Positions 25,806 through 34,375 of a stretch of 64,000 bases of DNA are shown one piece after another. The notes under the pieces are model-generated. The model was given only the letters and a program-made list of their open reading frames with translations, was not told the origin of the DNA and ran no database searches. The number at the start of each line of letters is the position of its first letter. The stretch's first letter is position 1. Origin of the DNA: Xylanimicrobium pachnodae JCM 13526 = NBRC 107786 (GTDB lineage: Bacteria; Actinomycetota; Actinomycetes; Actinomycetales; Cellulomonadaceae); contig BCWJ01000019.1 of assembly GCA_001592145.1 (NCBI GenBank), positions 33,824 through 97,823 of the forward strand. Reading direction: 5' to 3'. A program made the translations under genes and the position numbers.

Positions 25806-26900
25806 ATGGCCCGCCGGAGCCGCGACGAGCACGAGGCGTACGGACGCCCGTCCAAGCGCGGCACCCGCCCGCGCACCAAGCAGCGTCCGGAACACGCGGA
25901 CGCGCTGCCCGGGTTCGTCACGGCGGTGGACCGCGGCCGGTACACCCTGCTGCTCGACGAGGGTGGCCCGCGCGAGCGCGTCGTCGTGGCCATGAAGGCG
26001 CGCGAGCTGTCCCGCACCCGCGTCGTCGTCGGGGACCGCGTCGACGTCGTCGGCGACACGTCGGGCGAACGGGACACGCTCGCGCGCATCGTGCGGATCG
26101 CGGAGCGCACCTCGGTGCTGCGGCGCACGGCTGACGACACGGACCCGTACGAGCGCATCGTGGTTGCGAACGCCGACCAGCTGGTCATCGTCACGGCGCT
26201 CGCGCAGCCCGAGCCACGCACCGGCATGATCGACCGCGCCGCCGTCGCCGCGTACGACGCCGGGATGGACGTGCTGCTGTGCCTGACGAAGGCGGACCTG
26301 GCGCCCGCCGACGAGCTGCGCGGGCTGTACGAGCCGTTGGGCGTGCAGGTGGTGGTGACCCGGCCCGCGGCAGACGCCGACGAGGCGGCGGGCGGGCGCG
26401 CGCTGGACCCCGGCACGGTCGAGGACGTGCGCGCCCTGCTGCGCGGACGGGTTTCGGTGCTGCTGGGCCACTCCGGGGTGGGCAAGTCGACCCTGGTCAA
26501 CGCGCTGGTGCCGGGGGCGCGGCGGGCGACCGGGCACGTCAACGACGTCACGGGGCGCGGGCGGCACACCTCGACGTCGGCCGTGGCGCTGCGGCTGCCG
26601 GACGCGGACGGCACGGGCGCCGAGGGCTGGGTGGTGGACACCCCGGGCGTGCGGTCACTCGGGCTGGCGCACGTCCGGGTGGACCACGTGCTCGCCGCGT
26701 TCGAGGACCTCGACGAGGCGGCCACGGCGTGCCCGCGCGGGTGCACCCACCTGGAGGGTGCTCCGGACTGCGCGCTGGACGACTGGCTCGCCGCGACACC
26801 CGACGGCGACGTGCGCGCCGCGCGGGCCGCCCGCCTGGCGAGCTTCCGGCGCGTGCTCGCCTCGCGGACAGGCGCCACGGGAGCCCCGACGGCGGGCTAA
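25806..26900 (+). CDS. rsgA: RsgA, ribosome small-subunit-dependent GTPase
   Basis: This circularly permuted GTPase helps late 30S subunit maturation. The 364-residue protein has an N-terminal OB-like domain after a basic tail (MARRSRDEHEAYGRPSKRGT), then the permuted G motifs: G4 as LTKAD, the P-loop GHSGVGKST (about residues 221-229), and the G3-like VVDTPGVRSLGL. The zinc-binding C-terminal domain holds CPRGCTHLEGAPDCAL. It lies directly downstream of aroA, an arrangement also seen in mycobacteria. Confidence 0.95.
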   Translation: MARRSRDEHEAYGRPSKRGTRPRTKQRPEHADALPGFVTAVDRGRYTLLLDEGGPRERVVVAMKARELSRTRVVVGDRVDVVGDTSGERDTLARIVRIAERTSVLRRTADDTDPYERIVVANADQLVIVTALAQPEPRTGMIDRAAVAAYDAGMDVLLCLTKADLAPADELRGLYEPLGVQVVVTRPAADADEAAGGRALDPGTVEDVRALLRGRVSVLLGHSGVGKSTLVNALVPGARRATGHVNDVTGRGRHTSTSAVALRLPDADGTGAEGWVVDTPGVRSLGLAHVRVDHVLAAFEDLDEAATACPRGCTHLEGAPDCALDDWLAATPDGDVRAARAARLASFRRVLASRTGATGAPTAG

Positions 26901-27009
26901 GGTCTCCCCCGGCCCACGAAGGTGCCCTCCCCTGCATCGGCCCCGGGACACCCGTTCCGGCATCGTGCGGGGCAGCGCCATCTGCGAACAACCGCGCCAT
27001 CGGCGTCGG

Positions 27010-27150
27010 CTCGCAGGCATACGGTGGCCACGTCGAGGCGGGAGAATCCGGTGCGAACCCGGAGCTGACCCGCAACCGTATGGTGCGCGAGCGCCGAGCC
27101 GGACCGCCGCCTGGACGAAGCACGGAGCACATCACCTGTCGCGGACTGCG
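27010..27150 (+). ncRNA. Cobalamin riboswitch
   Basis: The conserved core is readable from 27048: GGCGGGAGAATCCGGTGCGA, then ACCCGGAGCTGACCCGCAAC and CGTA, preceded by CATACGGTGGCC (27018-27029) and followed by GAGCCGGACCGCCGCCTGG. This is the cobalamin riboswitch layout (P3-P6 core with the GCTGAC-CGCAACNGT element). The outer limits are approximate. It sits about 65 bp ahead of a lipoprotein-ECF transporter operon, so B12 should turn that operon off. Confidence 0.9.
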
Positions 27151-27157
27151 GGTGGGC

Positions 27158-27179
27158 AGCGCCACCGTCCGGTGGCGCT
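27158..27179 (+). terminator. Riboswitch expression-platform hairpin
   Basis: AGCGCCACC-GTCC-GGTGGCGCT is a perfect 9-bp stem directly after the cobalamin aptamer and 36 bp before the lipoprotein ATG. It may act as the switchable terminator; it does not cover the CAGGAGG ribosome site at about 27204-27210. Confidence 0.6.
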
Positions 27180-27215
27180 CCTGGTCGTGGCCGCACCCAC
27201 GCCCCAGGAGGCACC

Positions 27216-27791
27216 ATGTCGCCGAATCGTCCCGCCCGCACGCTGCGCACCCGCGCGCTCGGCGCGCTCGCTGCCGCGAGCGCCGCACTCCTCTTGCTCG
27301 GTGCCTGCTCCGACAGCGGCTCGGACAGCGGCTCGGACGGCGGTACCCAGGGCGGTGCGACGACGACGGAGCCGACGGCCGCGGCCACCGGGTCGCCCAC
27401 GACCCCCGCCTCGGCCGAGGACTGCACGGACGCGGGCCAGGTGTGGCTGGTGGTGGCGGCCGAGGACGGCAGCCCGCTAGCCGACGAGTGCGTGGGCACG
27501 CCCGCCACGGGCACGGCCGCGCTGGAGGCTGCGGGCCTGGACGTGACGCGTGACGCGAGCGGGTTCATCTGCGCGATCGGTGGGGAGCCGGCGCGGTGCC
27601 CGGCGTCGTTCGACGGCAAGTTCTGGCAGTACTACACCGCCACCCCGGGCGGTGAGTGGGCCTTCGCGTCGGTGGGGTCGGACGAGGCCGTGCCTGCCCC
27701 GGGCAGCATCGAGGGCTGGTGCTACGGCGAGTCCTGCACCCCGCCCGAGGTGGCCGGGGTCACGGCGCCCACCGCGACCCCGTCGAGCTGA
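27216..27791 (+). CDS. Lipoprotein with DUF4430/transcobalamin-like C-terminal domain
   Basis: The 191-residue exported protein has a basic N terminus, a hydrophobic stretch and a lipobox LLGAC (lipidated Cys31), then a Ser/Gly/Thr linker. The C-terminal domain looks like the DUF4430 fold found at the end of transcobalamin: ALEAAGLDVTRDASGFICAI, then FWQYYTATPGGEWAF and a Gly-Trp-Cys-Tyr ending. Six cysteines outside the lipobox suggest disulfides. Its place directly under a cobalamin riboswitch and before an ECF transporter suggests a surface cobalamin-binding protein. That function is inference from context. Confidence 0.8.
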   Translation: MSPNRPARTLRTRALGALAAASAALLLLGACSDSGSDSGSDGGTQGGATTTEPTAAATGSPTTPASAEDCTDAGQVWLVVAAEDGSPLADECVGTPATGTAALEAAGLDVTRDASGFICAIGGEPARCPASFDGKFWQYYTATPGGEWAFASVGSDEAVPAPGSIEGWCYGESCTPPEVAGVTAPTATPSS

Positions 27792-28868
27792 GTGGCCCGG
27801 GCGGCCCAGCCCCGGCGGGAGGCGCATCCCGGGGCGTGGTGGGCGTGGGCGGTGGGGGCTGCGGCGGCGGTGTCGCTGACCACGCACCCGCTGCTCGCGG
27901 TGCTCGTCGCCGCCGCGGCGGGGGCGGTGGCGCTGTGCCGCCGGCCGGCCGGGTCCGCCGCGCGCACGTGGTGGCTGTACGTGGGCCTGGGGGCCACGAT
28001 CGTGGTGGTGCGCCTGGTGTTCCAGGCCGTGCTGGGGGTGAACCGTTCGGGCACGGTGCTCGTCACGCTGCCGCGCGTCCCCCTGCCCGCGTGGGCCGCG
28101 GGGATCTCCCTGGGCGGCCCCGTGACCACTGACGCGCTGGCGCTCGCGCTGGGCGACGCGCTGCGGCTGGCGGCGGTGGTGGTCTGCGTGGGCGCCGCCG
28201 CGGTGCTCGCCAGCCCGCGCCGCGCCCTGCGCTCCGTGCCCGCCGCACTGGGTGAGGCGACCACGGCGCTGGCCATCGCGATGGCAGTCGCGCCCCAGCT
28301 CCTGGAGTCCGCGGCGCGGGTGCGCCGGGCCCGGCGGCTGCGCGGCGGCGCGACACGGCGGCTTCAGCTGCTGCGCACCGTGGTGATGCCGGTGCTGGGT
28401 GACGCCGTCGACCGGTCGGTCTCGATCGCCGCCGCGATGGATGCGCGCGGGTACGGGGCCACGCACGACGCACGCCGGGTGCCCGCCGCCGCCGCGGGAC
28501 TGTCAGGGGTCGCCCTGGCCCTGCTGGGCTTCGGCGCGTTCGCCGTGCTGGGCATCCCCGGTGCGGGCGCGCTGGGGGCGGCGTGCCTGGTCGCCGGGGC
28601 CGGGTGCGCGGCCGGCTCGATGACGCTCGCTCGACGGCGCCTGGCCGTCACCCGGTACCGGCCCGTGGCGTGGACCGGCGTCGAGTGGGCGATCACGGCC
28701 TGCGGGGTCGCGACGTTCGCGGTGGCGGTGCTCGCGGCCGCGGGAGACCCGGCCGCGATGCGCCCTGTCACCACCGACCTGTGGCCCATGCCCACCGCCG
28801 TCATGCTCGCCGTACCACTGCTCGTGGCGGGTCCGCTCGCCGTCACCACCCCGGGGGCCGCCTCATGA
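27792..28868 (+). CDS. EcfT, energy-coupling factor transporter transmembrane subunit
   Basis: The 358-residue membrane protein couples the ATPase to the substrate-binding S component of an ECF vitamin importer. It has several hydrophobic helices (AVGAAAAVSLTTHPLLAVLV, TWWLYVGLGATIVVV, LRLAAVVVCVGAAAVLASP) and the EcfT coupling region with the Ala-Arg-Gly motif in SIAAAMDARGYGA. The start GTG immediately follows the lipoprotein stop, and the stop overlaps the ATPase ATG. Extra C-terminal hydrophobic segments (GVALALLGFGAFAVLGIPG and onward) make it longer than the typical ~260-residue EcfT. Confidence 0.85.
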   Translation: MARAAQPRREAHPGAWWAWAVGAAAAVSLTTHPLLAVLVAAAAGAVALCRRPAGSAARTWWLYVGLGATIVVVRLVFQAVLGVNRSGTVLVTLPRVPLPAWAAGISLGGPVTTDALALALGDALRLAAVVVCVGAAAVLASPRRALRSVPAALGEATTALAIAMAVAPQLLESAARVRRARRLRGGATRRLQLLRTVVMPVLGDAVDRSVSIAAAMDARGYGATHDARRVPAAAAGLSGVALALLGFGAFAVLGIPGAGALGAACLVAGAGCAAGSMTLARRRLAVTRYRPVAWTGVEWAITACGVATFAVAVLAAAGDPAAMRPVTTDLWPMPTAVMLAVPLLVAGPLAVTTPGAAS

Positions 28869-30571
28869 TCCGGTTCGACGACGTCAGCGTCACCCCCGCC
28901 GGTGCGGCGCGTCCCGTCCTGCACCACGTGTCGTTCGACGTCGCCGAGGGCGACCTGTGCCTCGTGTTGGGACGTACGGGCACCGGCAAGTCGACCCTGC
29001 TGGCGGCGATCAACGGGCTGGTCCCCCACTTCACGGGTGCCACGCTGGGGGGCGTCGTGACCGTGGCGGGCCGCTCCACGCGCGACCACCCGCCGCGCCG
29101 GCTCGCCGCCCTGGTCGGGTACGTGGGGCAGGATCCGCTGCGCGGGTTCGTCACCGACCGGGTCGAGGACGAGATCGCGTACGGCATGGAGCAGCTCGGC
29201 ATCAGCCCCACGGCGATGCGGCAGCGCGTCGAGGAGACCTGCGACCTGCTCGGCATCGGCGACCTGCGCCACCGCACGCTCGCGACCCTCTCGGGTGGGC
29301 AGCAGCAGCGCGTCGCCATCGCGTCGGTGCTCGCCGCGCAGCCGCGCGTCCTCGTGCTCGACGAGCCGACGTCGGCCCTGGACCCCACGGCGGCGGGCGA
29401 CGTGCTCGCCGCGATCACCTCCCTGGTCCGCGACGTCGGCCTCACCGTGGTGCTCGCCGAGCACCGCATCGAACGGGTCATGCAGGCCGCCGACCAGATC
29501 GTGTGGCTGCCCGGGGACGGCACCGCCGTCACCGGGCCCGGGCCGGAGGTGCTGGGCCGCGCCGACGTGCGGCCGCCCCTGGCCTCGCTCGCGCGCGAGC
29601 TCGGCTGGCCGGGCGTGCCGCTCGACGTGCGTGAGGCCCGCCGCGCCGTCCGGCGCGAGCACCCCGACCTCGTCGCGCGCACGTCAGTCGCCGTCACCAC
29701 GTCCGACGGCGGAGCGTCCACCAGCGAGGCGGCCGACGGCGGAGCAGCCACGAGCGCCCGCGCCACGGGCATCTCGGTGGCCGGTGCCACGGGTGCTGCC
29801 GGGGTCACCGTCTCGGGCCTGACCGTCCGGTACGGCGCGACCACCGCCGTGGATCGCGTCGACCTGGACCTGCGCCCGGGCCAGGTCACGGTGGTGATGG
29901 GTCGCAACGGGGCCGGGAAGTCCTCCCTGCTGTGGGCACTCGCGGGGGCGGCGCCGTCGTCGGGCACGCTGGACGTGGCCGGCGCCGATCCGCGGACGCT
30001 GCCGCCGCACCGGGCCCGCCGCCTGGTGACCCTCGTGCCGCAGACCGCGGCCGACCTGATCTACCTGCCCACCGTGGCCGCCGAGTGCGGGCAGGCGGAC
30101 CGCGAGTCGGGGGCGACACCGGGGGCGACCGCCCGGCTGCTCGAGCACCTCGACGGCGAGGCTCTGGACCCCACCATGGACCCGGGTGACCTCTCGGAGG
30201 GGCAGCGCCTCGCCCTGGTGCTCGCGATCCAGCTCGTGGCCCGCCCCGCCGTCGTCCTCCTCGACGAGCCGACGCGAGGGCTCGACTACGCGGCGAAGGC
30301 GCGGCTCGCCGGGCACCTGCGGGCGCTGGGCCGGGAGGGCCGCGTCGTCGCCGTGGCGACGCACGACGTCGAGTTCGCGGCCGAGGTCGCCGACCGCGCC
30401 GTCGTCCTCGCCGACGGGCAGGTGATCGCGGACGGTCCCGCCCGGGAGGTCCTCGCCGCCTCCCCCGCCTATGCCCCGCAGCTCGCCAAGGTGTTCTGGC
30501 CGCTGCCGTGGCTCACGCTCGACGACGTGCGCGCCGGGCTGGGCGCTCCCCCGACCGGGGCGCCGCGGTGA
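28865..30571 (+). CDS. Fused EcfA-EcfA' ATP-binding protein of an ECF transporter
   Basis: The 568-residue protein contains two complete ABC ATPase domains. Domain 1 (about residues 2-230) has Walker A GRTGTGKST (36-44), signature LSGGQQQR and Walker B VLVLDEPTSALD. An Ala/Ser/Thr-rich linker leads to domain 2 (about 318-550) with Walker A GRNGAGKSS (346-354), a variant signature LSEGQ and Walker B VVLLDEPTRGLD. Fusing the two EcfA ATPases in one chain is common in actinobacteria. The ATGA overlap with ecfT and GTGA overlap with ecfS indicate tight coupling. Confidence 0.92.
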   Translation: MIRFDDVSVTPAGAARPVLHHVSFDVAEGDLCLVLGRTGTGKSTLLAAINGLVPHFTGATLGGVVTVAGRSTRDHPPRRLAALVGYVGQDPLRGFVTDRVEDEIAYGMEQLGISPTAMRQRVEETCDLLGIGDLRHRTLATLSGGQQQRVAIASVLAAQPRVLVLDEPTSALDPTAAGDVLAAITSLVRDVGLTVVLAEHRIERVMQAADQIVWLPGDGTAVTGPGPEVLGRADVRPPLASLARELGWPGVPLDVREARRAVRREHPDLVARTSVAVTTSDGGASTSEAADGGAATSARATGISVAGATGAAGVTVSGLTVRYGATTAVDRVDLDLRPGQVTVVMGRNGAGKSSLLWALAGAAPSSGTLDVAGADPRTLPPHRARRLVTLVPQTAADLIYLPTVAAECGQADRESGATPGATARLLEHLDGEALDPTMDPGDLSEGQRLALVLAIQLVARPAVVLLDEPTRGLDYAAKARLAGHLRALGREGRVVAVATHDVEFAAEVADRAVVLADGQVIADGPAREVLAASPAYAPQLAKVFWPLPWLTLDDVRAGLGAPPTGAPR

Positions 30572-31374
30572 GCGGGGCCGCACGGTTGCGTGCCGTGCCG
30601 CTCGCCTGGCGGTCCCGGCTGACCCTCGCGGCAGCGGCGGCGATCGGCCTCCTCGCGTTCCTCTGGCCGTTGCTCGTGGACCCGGCCTCCTGGATCGGGG
30701 ACGACCGCACCGGCGCGAGCGTGGCGCCCGTCGTCATGGGCGCCGTGCTGCTGGTGGTCGCCGTGCTGGTGCTGGTCGAGCTCTCCGGCCGCACGGTACG
30801 CACGACGACGCTCGCCATGCTGGGCGTGCTCGCCGCGATCGGCGCGATCATCCGTCCCCTCGGTGCCGGGATCGGCGGGTTCGAGACGGTGTTCTTCCTG
30901 CTGGTGCTCGGTGGGCGGGCGTTCGGCGCTGGCTTCGGCTACCTGCTGGGCGCCCTGACCATCTTCGCGTCCGCGCTGGTCACCGCCGGGGTGGGTCCGT
31001 GGCTGCCGTACCAGATGATGGGGGCCGCGTTCGTGGGCCTGGGCGCGGGTCTGCTGCCGCACACCCGGCCGGGGTCGCGGGCCGAGATCGGGCTGCTGTG
31101 CGCCTACGGGGCCGTCGCGGCGTTCGTGTACGGGTACCTGCTGGACCTGGCGTTCTGGCCGTTCGTGTTCGGCGCCGGCACGTCGGCAGGGTTCGACCCG
31201 GGCGCCGGGGTGCTGGCCAACCTGCACCGGTTCGTCGTCGTCAACACGGTGACCTCGCTGGGCTGGAACCTGGGCCGCGCGATCACCACGGTGGTCCTGG
31301 TCGCCGTGCTCGGCCCCGGGCTGCTGCGGGTGCTGCGCCGGGCGACCCGGCGTGCCGTCTTCACCCCGGTATGA
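30568..31374 (+). CDS. EcfS-type substrate-binding membrane subunit, predicted for cobalamin
   Basis: The 268-residue protein is almost entirely membrane helices (LTLAAAAAIGLLAFLWPLLV, VVMGAVLLVVAVLVLVEL, TTTLAMLGVLAAIGAIIRPL, FETVFFLLVLGGRAFGAGFG, LLGALTIFASALVTAGVGPW). It resembles ECF transporter S components. The GIGGFETVFFLLVLGG and PYQMMGAAFVGLGAG blocks fit the large S-component group seen with cobalamin-related ECF systems. Specificity for cobalamin is inferred from the upstream riboswitch and lipoprotein. The GTG start overlaps the ATPase stop. It is the last gene of the cassette. Confidence 0.82.
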   Translation: MSGAARLRAVPLAWRSRLTLAAAAAIGLLAFLWPLLVDPASWIGDDRTGASVAPVVMGAVLLVVAVLVLVELSGRTVRTTTLAMLGVLAAIGAIIRPLGAGIGGFETVFFLLVLGGRAFGAGFGYLLGALTIFASALVTAGVGPWLPYQMMGAAFVGLGAGLLPHTRPGSRAEIGLLCAYGAVAAFVYGYLLDLAFWPFVFGAGTSAGFDPGAGVLANLHRFVVVNTVTSLGWNLGRAITTVVLVAVLGPGLLRVLRRATRRAVFTPV

Positions 31375-31473
31375 CAGGGACGGTGGGACGGGGATGGACA
31401 GCGGCGGGCCGCGCCCGGCGCAGGGCGTACGGTGCGGGTGATTGTCGCCTCGCCCGCCTGGAGAGCCGCTCCG

Positions 31474-31896
31474 ATGTCACCTCTTGCCGTTCTCGCGATC
31501 ATTGCCGGGAGCACACTCGCCCTCGCGGCGATCTTCTGGCTGATCGGGTTCACCCGCCTGCGGCGCACGCGCGACTGGACCCGCACCCGCGGCATGGTGG
31601 TCAACCACCGCGGCGGCCTGGACGGCTGGGCCGAGGGGTACCCGACGTTCCAGTGGTACGACCACTTCGGGCGCCGCCACCAGCGGACCTCGATGGTCCA
31701 CGCGTCGCTCGGCCCGCGCCCCGGCACACCGGTCGACGTGCTCTACGACCCGCGCCGCCCGGAGCGCGGCCAGATGGACACGTTCGTCCAGTCCGGCAGG
31801 ATCTTCTTGGTGGTGGGGTACGTCATCGCTGGGATCACCACGTTCGGCGCCGTCTTCGCGGGGTGGATCCTGGTCTCGGTACGGTCGATGTCGTAG
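31474..31896 (+). CDS. DUF3592-like small membrane protein
   Basis: The 140-residue protein has an N-terminal membrane helix (LAVLAIIAGSTLALAAIFWL), a short beta-rich domain of DUF3592 type (TRTRGMVVNHRGG, YPTFQWYDHFGRRHQR, GTPVDVLYDPRRPERGQMDT) and a C-terminal helix (IFLVVGYVIAGITTFGAVFA). The YPTFQWYDHFG and VLYDPRRP pieces are characteristic. ATG at 31474 with GGAGAG upstream is preferred, because a GTG at 31432 would lie within the TACGGT -10 box at 31428-31433. The function is unknown. Confidence 0.7.
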   Translation: MSPLAVLAIIAGSTLALAAIFWLIGFTRLRRTRDWTRTRGMVVNHRGGLDGWAEGYPTFQWYDHFGRRHQRTSMVHASLGPRPGTPVDVLYDPRRPERGQMDTFVQSGRIFLVVGYVIAGITTFGAVFAGWILVSVRSMS

Positions 31897-31983
31897 CCAC
31901 GGGTCACCACTGCCTCCGGCGAGCGCACCGTCCGATGGGCGGACTCCCGGCGAGGCACCGCCCTGGCCACCCACCTTGGCCGC

Positions 31984-31989
31984 TAGGTT
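31984..31989 (+). promoter_or_regulatory. -10 box of a leaderless promoter for hisN
   Basis: TAGGTT lies exactly 6 nt before the GTG at 31996 and no ribosome site is present, the same geometry as at the CYTH and epimerase genes. Confidence 0.6.
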
Positions 31990-31995
31990 GGGCGC

Positions 31996-32778
31996 GTGAC
32001 CCGCACGTACGAGGACGACCTGCGGCTGGCGCACGTGATCGCCGACCAGGTCGACGCCATGACCATGGAGCGTTTCCGCGCGCTCGACCTGCGGGTCGAG
32101 ACCAAGCCGGACAACACACCCGTCTCCGACGCCGACCGCGCCGCCGAGGAGTTCATCCGCGAGCAGCTGCGCCGCGCCCGCACGCGCGATGCCGTCGTGG
32201 GCGAGGAGTACGGCGCCGCCGGGAACGGAGCGAGGCGCTGGATCGTCGACCCGATCGACGGCACCAAGAACTTCGTGCGCGGCGTGCCCGTGTGGGCCAC
32301 GCTCATCGCCCTGGCCGACGGCGAGGAGGTCGTCGTGGGGCTGGTGTCCGCGCCGGCTCTGGGCCGCCGCTGGTGGGCCGCCAAGGGATCCGGCGCGTGG
32401 ACGGGGCGTTCGCTCAGCTCCGCGACCCGGCTCACCGTCTCCGGCATCACCGACCTGGCCGACGCGTCGTTCAGCTACGCGTCCCTGGACGGCTGGGAGC
32501 AGCGGGACAAGCTCGACGGTTTCCTGGACCTGAGCCGGCGCTGCTACCGCACCCGCGGGTACGGCGACTTCTGGTCGTACATGCTCGTGGCCGAGGGCGC
32601 GGTGGACCTCGCCGCCGAACCCGAGCTCGAGGTGTACGACATGGCCGCCCTGGTCCCCATCGTGACGGAGGCGGGCGGGCGGTTCACCTCGCTCGACGGC
32701 ACCCCCGGCCCCTGGGGCGGCAACGCCGTCGCCACGAACGGCCACCTGCACGACGAGGTCCTCGTGTACCTCGGCTGA
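31996..32778 (+). CDS. hisN: HisN, histidinol-phosphatase (inositol monophosphatase family)
   Basis: The 260-residue Mg2+-dependent phosphatase has the family metal-binding sites: VSDADRAAEEFI, Glu pair in VVGEEYG, and WIVDPIDGTKNFVRGVPVWA. The late motif EVYDMAALVPIVTEAGG carries the second metal Asp. The fit is to actinobacterial HisN, which removes phosphate from L-histidinol phosphate in histidine synthesis, rather than to SuhB-type inositol phosphatases; that choice is moderately certain. The left arm of dispersed element copy B spans its last codons. Confidence 0.88.
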   Translation: MTRTYEDDLRLAHVIADQVDAMTMERFRALDLRVETKPDNTPVSDADRAAEEFIREQLRRARTRDAVVGEEYGAAGNGARRWIVDPIDGTKNFVRGVPVWATLIALADGEEVVVGLVSAPALGRRWWAAKGSGAWTGRSLSSATRLTVSGITDLADASFSYASLDGWEQRDKLDGFLDLSRRCYRTRGYGDFWSYMLVAEGAVDLAAEPELEVYDMAALVPIVTEAGGRFTSLDGTPGPWGGNAVATNGHLHDEVLVYLG

Positions 32779-32850
32779 GGCGGAGGTGCAGCGCAGGGTG
32801 AGGGCCGAGGAACGAGGCACTCGCCCGGAGCGGAACCGCAGCCTCAGCCG
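32772..32850 (+). repeat. Dispersed structured element, copy B
   Basis: The second copy of the 79-bp element at 22562-22640, same length and orientation. The terminal arms are CGGCTGAGGC (32772) and GCCTCAGCCG (32841), perfectly paired. Compared with copy A, one pair of the stem has switched from C-G to G-C. As in copy A, the left arm covers the final codon and stop of the gene upstream, here hisN. Confidence 0.8.
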
Positions 32851-32884
32851 ACCATGAGCCCCGCCTGACTGCTCGGATTGCCCC

Positions 32885-33272
32885 GGCGCGTCAGCGGCCC
32901 ACGGTGTCGCGGAGGCACGCGAACCACGGGGCGCGGACCTCCAGGCCGCCTGGGCCGGACCTCTCGACCAGGTCCACGGCACCCTGTCCCGCGCCGCCTA
33001 CCGGATCGTCCAGGAGGGGCTGACCAACGCCTTGCGTCACGGGGCGGGCGGACCGATCACCGTCCGCGTCGAGGCCACGTCTGACGCCCTCGAGATCGAC
33101 GTGGTCAACCGCGCCGAGGCCCGGCCCGGGCCGCGAGTTCCCGACGTCCGGGCACGGCCTGCCCGGCCTGGTCGAGCGTGTCCGCCTGCTGCACGGCCGG
33201 ATCGACGCCGGACCCGACGGGTCGCAGCACTGGCGCCTCGCCGTCCGCCTCCCGCTGCGGCCCACGGCATGA
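32885..33272 (+). pseudogene. Remnant of a NarL-type sensor histidine kinase
   Basis: Only the C-terminal part survives. From about 32939 the frame reads LQAAWAGPLDQVHGTLSRAA then YRIVQEGLTNALRHG (the N-box of NarL-family kinases) and ITVRVEATSDALEIDVVNRA. The G-box end, GHGLPGLVERVRLLHGRIDA to LRPTA and stop, is in a different frame, so an indel lies near 33125-33150. The sensor part, membrane helices and phosphorylated His region are missing. The stop still overlaps the ATG of the regulator remnant (ATGA at 33269-33272). Confidence 0.85.
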
Positions 33273-33810
33273 ACGGCGCCACGGTTCTCGTCGCGGACGA
33301 CGACGACATTGCCTCATGGACGTGCGGATGCCGCGCCGTGACGGGATCGCCGCCACCCGCGCGGTGCCGGCCGGCGCGGCGGAGCCGCCCAAGGTCGTGG
33401 TCATCACGACGTTCGAGAACGACGGGTACGTCACGGCCGCGCTCAGTGCCGGGGCCAGCGGGTTCGTGCTCAAACGGCAGCCGGTCGCGCAGATCGCCGA
33501 GGCGGTGCGGTTCGTGGCGCGCGGCGACGCCATCCTGTTTCCCACGACCCCGCGCCGGATGGTGTCGGCACGGCCCCGCGACGCGGGCGGCGCCCTGCCG
33601 CTGGCCGGGCTCACCGAGCGGGAGGAGGAGGTGCTGCGGCTCATGGCGACCGGGCTGTCCAACCTGGAGATCGCGGACCGCCTCACGGTCGGCGCGGAGA
33701 CGGCCAAGACGCACGTCGGGAACGTGCTGACCAAGCTCGGCGCCCAGAGCCGCACCCACGCCGTGGTGATCGCCTACGAGTCCGGCCTCGTGGTCCCCGG
33801 CATCCGCTGA
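33269..33810 (+). pseudogene. Remnant of a NarL/LuxR-type response regulator with a receiver deletion
   Basis: It begins MNGATVLVADDDDI, the first strand and acidic pocket of a receiver, then jumps to LMDVRMPRRDG with the phospho-acceptor Asp in another frame. About 35-40 residues are missing with a frame change near 33311. The rest is intact in one frame: VVVITTFENDGYVTAAL, SAGASGFVLKRQ, and a LuxR HTH (LTEREEEVLRLMATGLSNLE, TAKTHVGNVLTKLGAQSR). A start at ATG 33316 could still make a protein with the DNA-binding domain, so residual function cannot be ruled out. Confidence 0.85.
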
Positions 33811-33834
33811 GGCCCGGCCCGCCGGCGAGCAAGC

Positions 33835-34350
33835 TCAGGCGCGCGGGATGGCCCGCAGCTCGCTCGGGTCGTACCAGAGCAGGTCGCGGTCCGTGACGCG
33901 CTGGATCGCGTCGTCCAGCGCGTCCTGCGCACCCGGGGCGTCGCTCACCGCCAGGTCGAGCACCGCCTGCAGATCCGGCGCTGCCGCGGGTTCGTCCACG
34001 TGCACGGCGACGAGCGGCACCCCGGCGACGTCGGCGGTCACCCGCACGCGGGACGGCGCACCGGCACCGTCGTCGGCCTCGTCAGCCACGTCGTCGTCGG
34101 GCACCTCGACGGTGACGACGGCGCGCAGCGGGACCACCCCCGGTGACCCGGCGACCAGCAGCAGCGAGTCGTGCGCCGCCGCGAGGAAGGCGTGCCACTC
34201 GAGCCCCTCGTCGTCCTCCTGCGGGAGGGCGGAGGCGAGCGTCGCGGTCACGGCGTGGGCGTGCCGGGCAGGGACGGTCCACGTCGTGGCGCGCGCCGTG
34301 ACGGCGGCGGAGTCCAGCTCGTCGAGCGTGGCGGGCACGTAGAGGCGCAT
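33835..34350 (-). CDS. Conserved actinobacterial protein, DUF6912-like
   Basis: The 171-residue acidic cytosolic protein begins MRLYVPATLDELDS, a signature start of a conserved actinobacterial family of unknown function (I believe DUF6912). The middle has VRVTADVAGVPLVAVHVDEP and the end has DRDLLWYDPSELRAI. Upstream on the minus strand CAGGAT lies 6 nt before the ATG with no ribosome site, so the mRNA may be leaderless. The GC-rich Asp/Ala loop near residues 85-97 is low complexity. Confidence 0.7.
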   Translation of the reverse strand: MRLYVPATLDELDSAAVTARATTWTVPARHAHAVTATLASALPQEDDEGLEWHAFLAAAHDSLLLVAGSPGVVPLRAVVTVEVPDDDVADEADDGAGAPSRVRVTADVAGVPLVAVHVDEPAAAPDLQAVLDLAVSDAPGAQDALDDAIQRVTDRDLLWYDPSELRAIPRA

Positions 34351-34375
34351 GGATCCATCCTGCCCGAGCGCCGGC

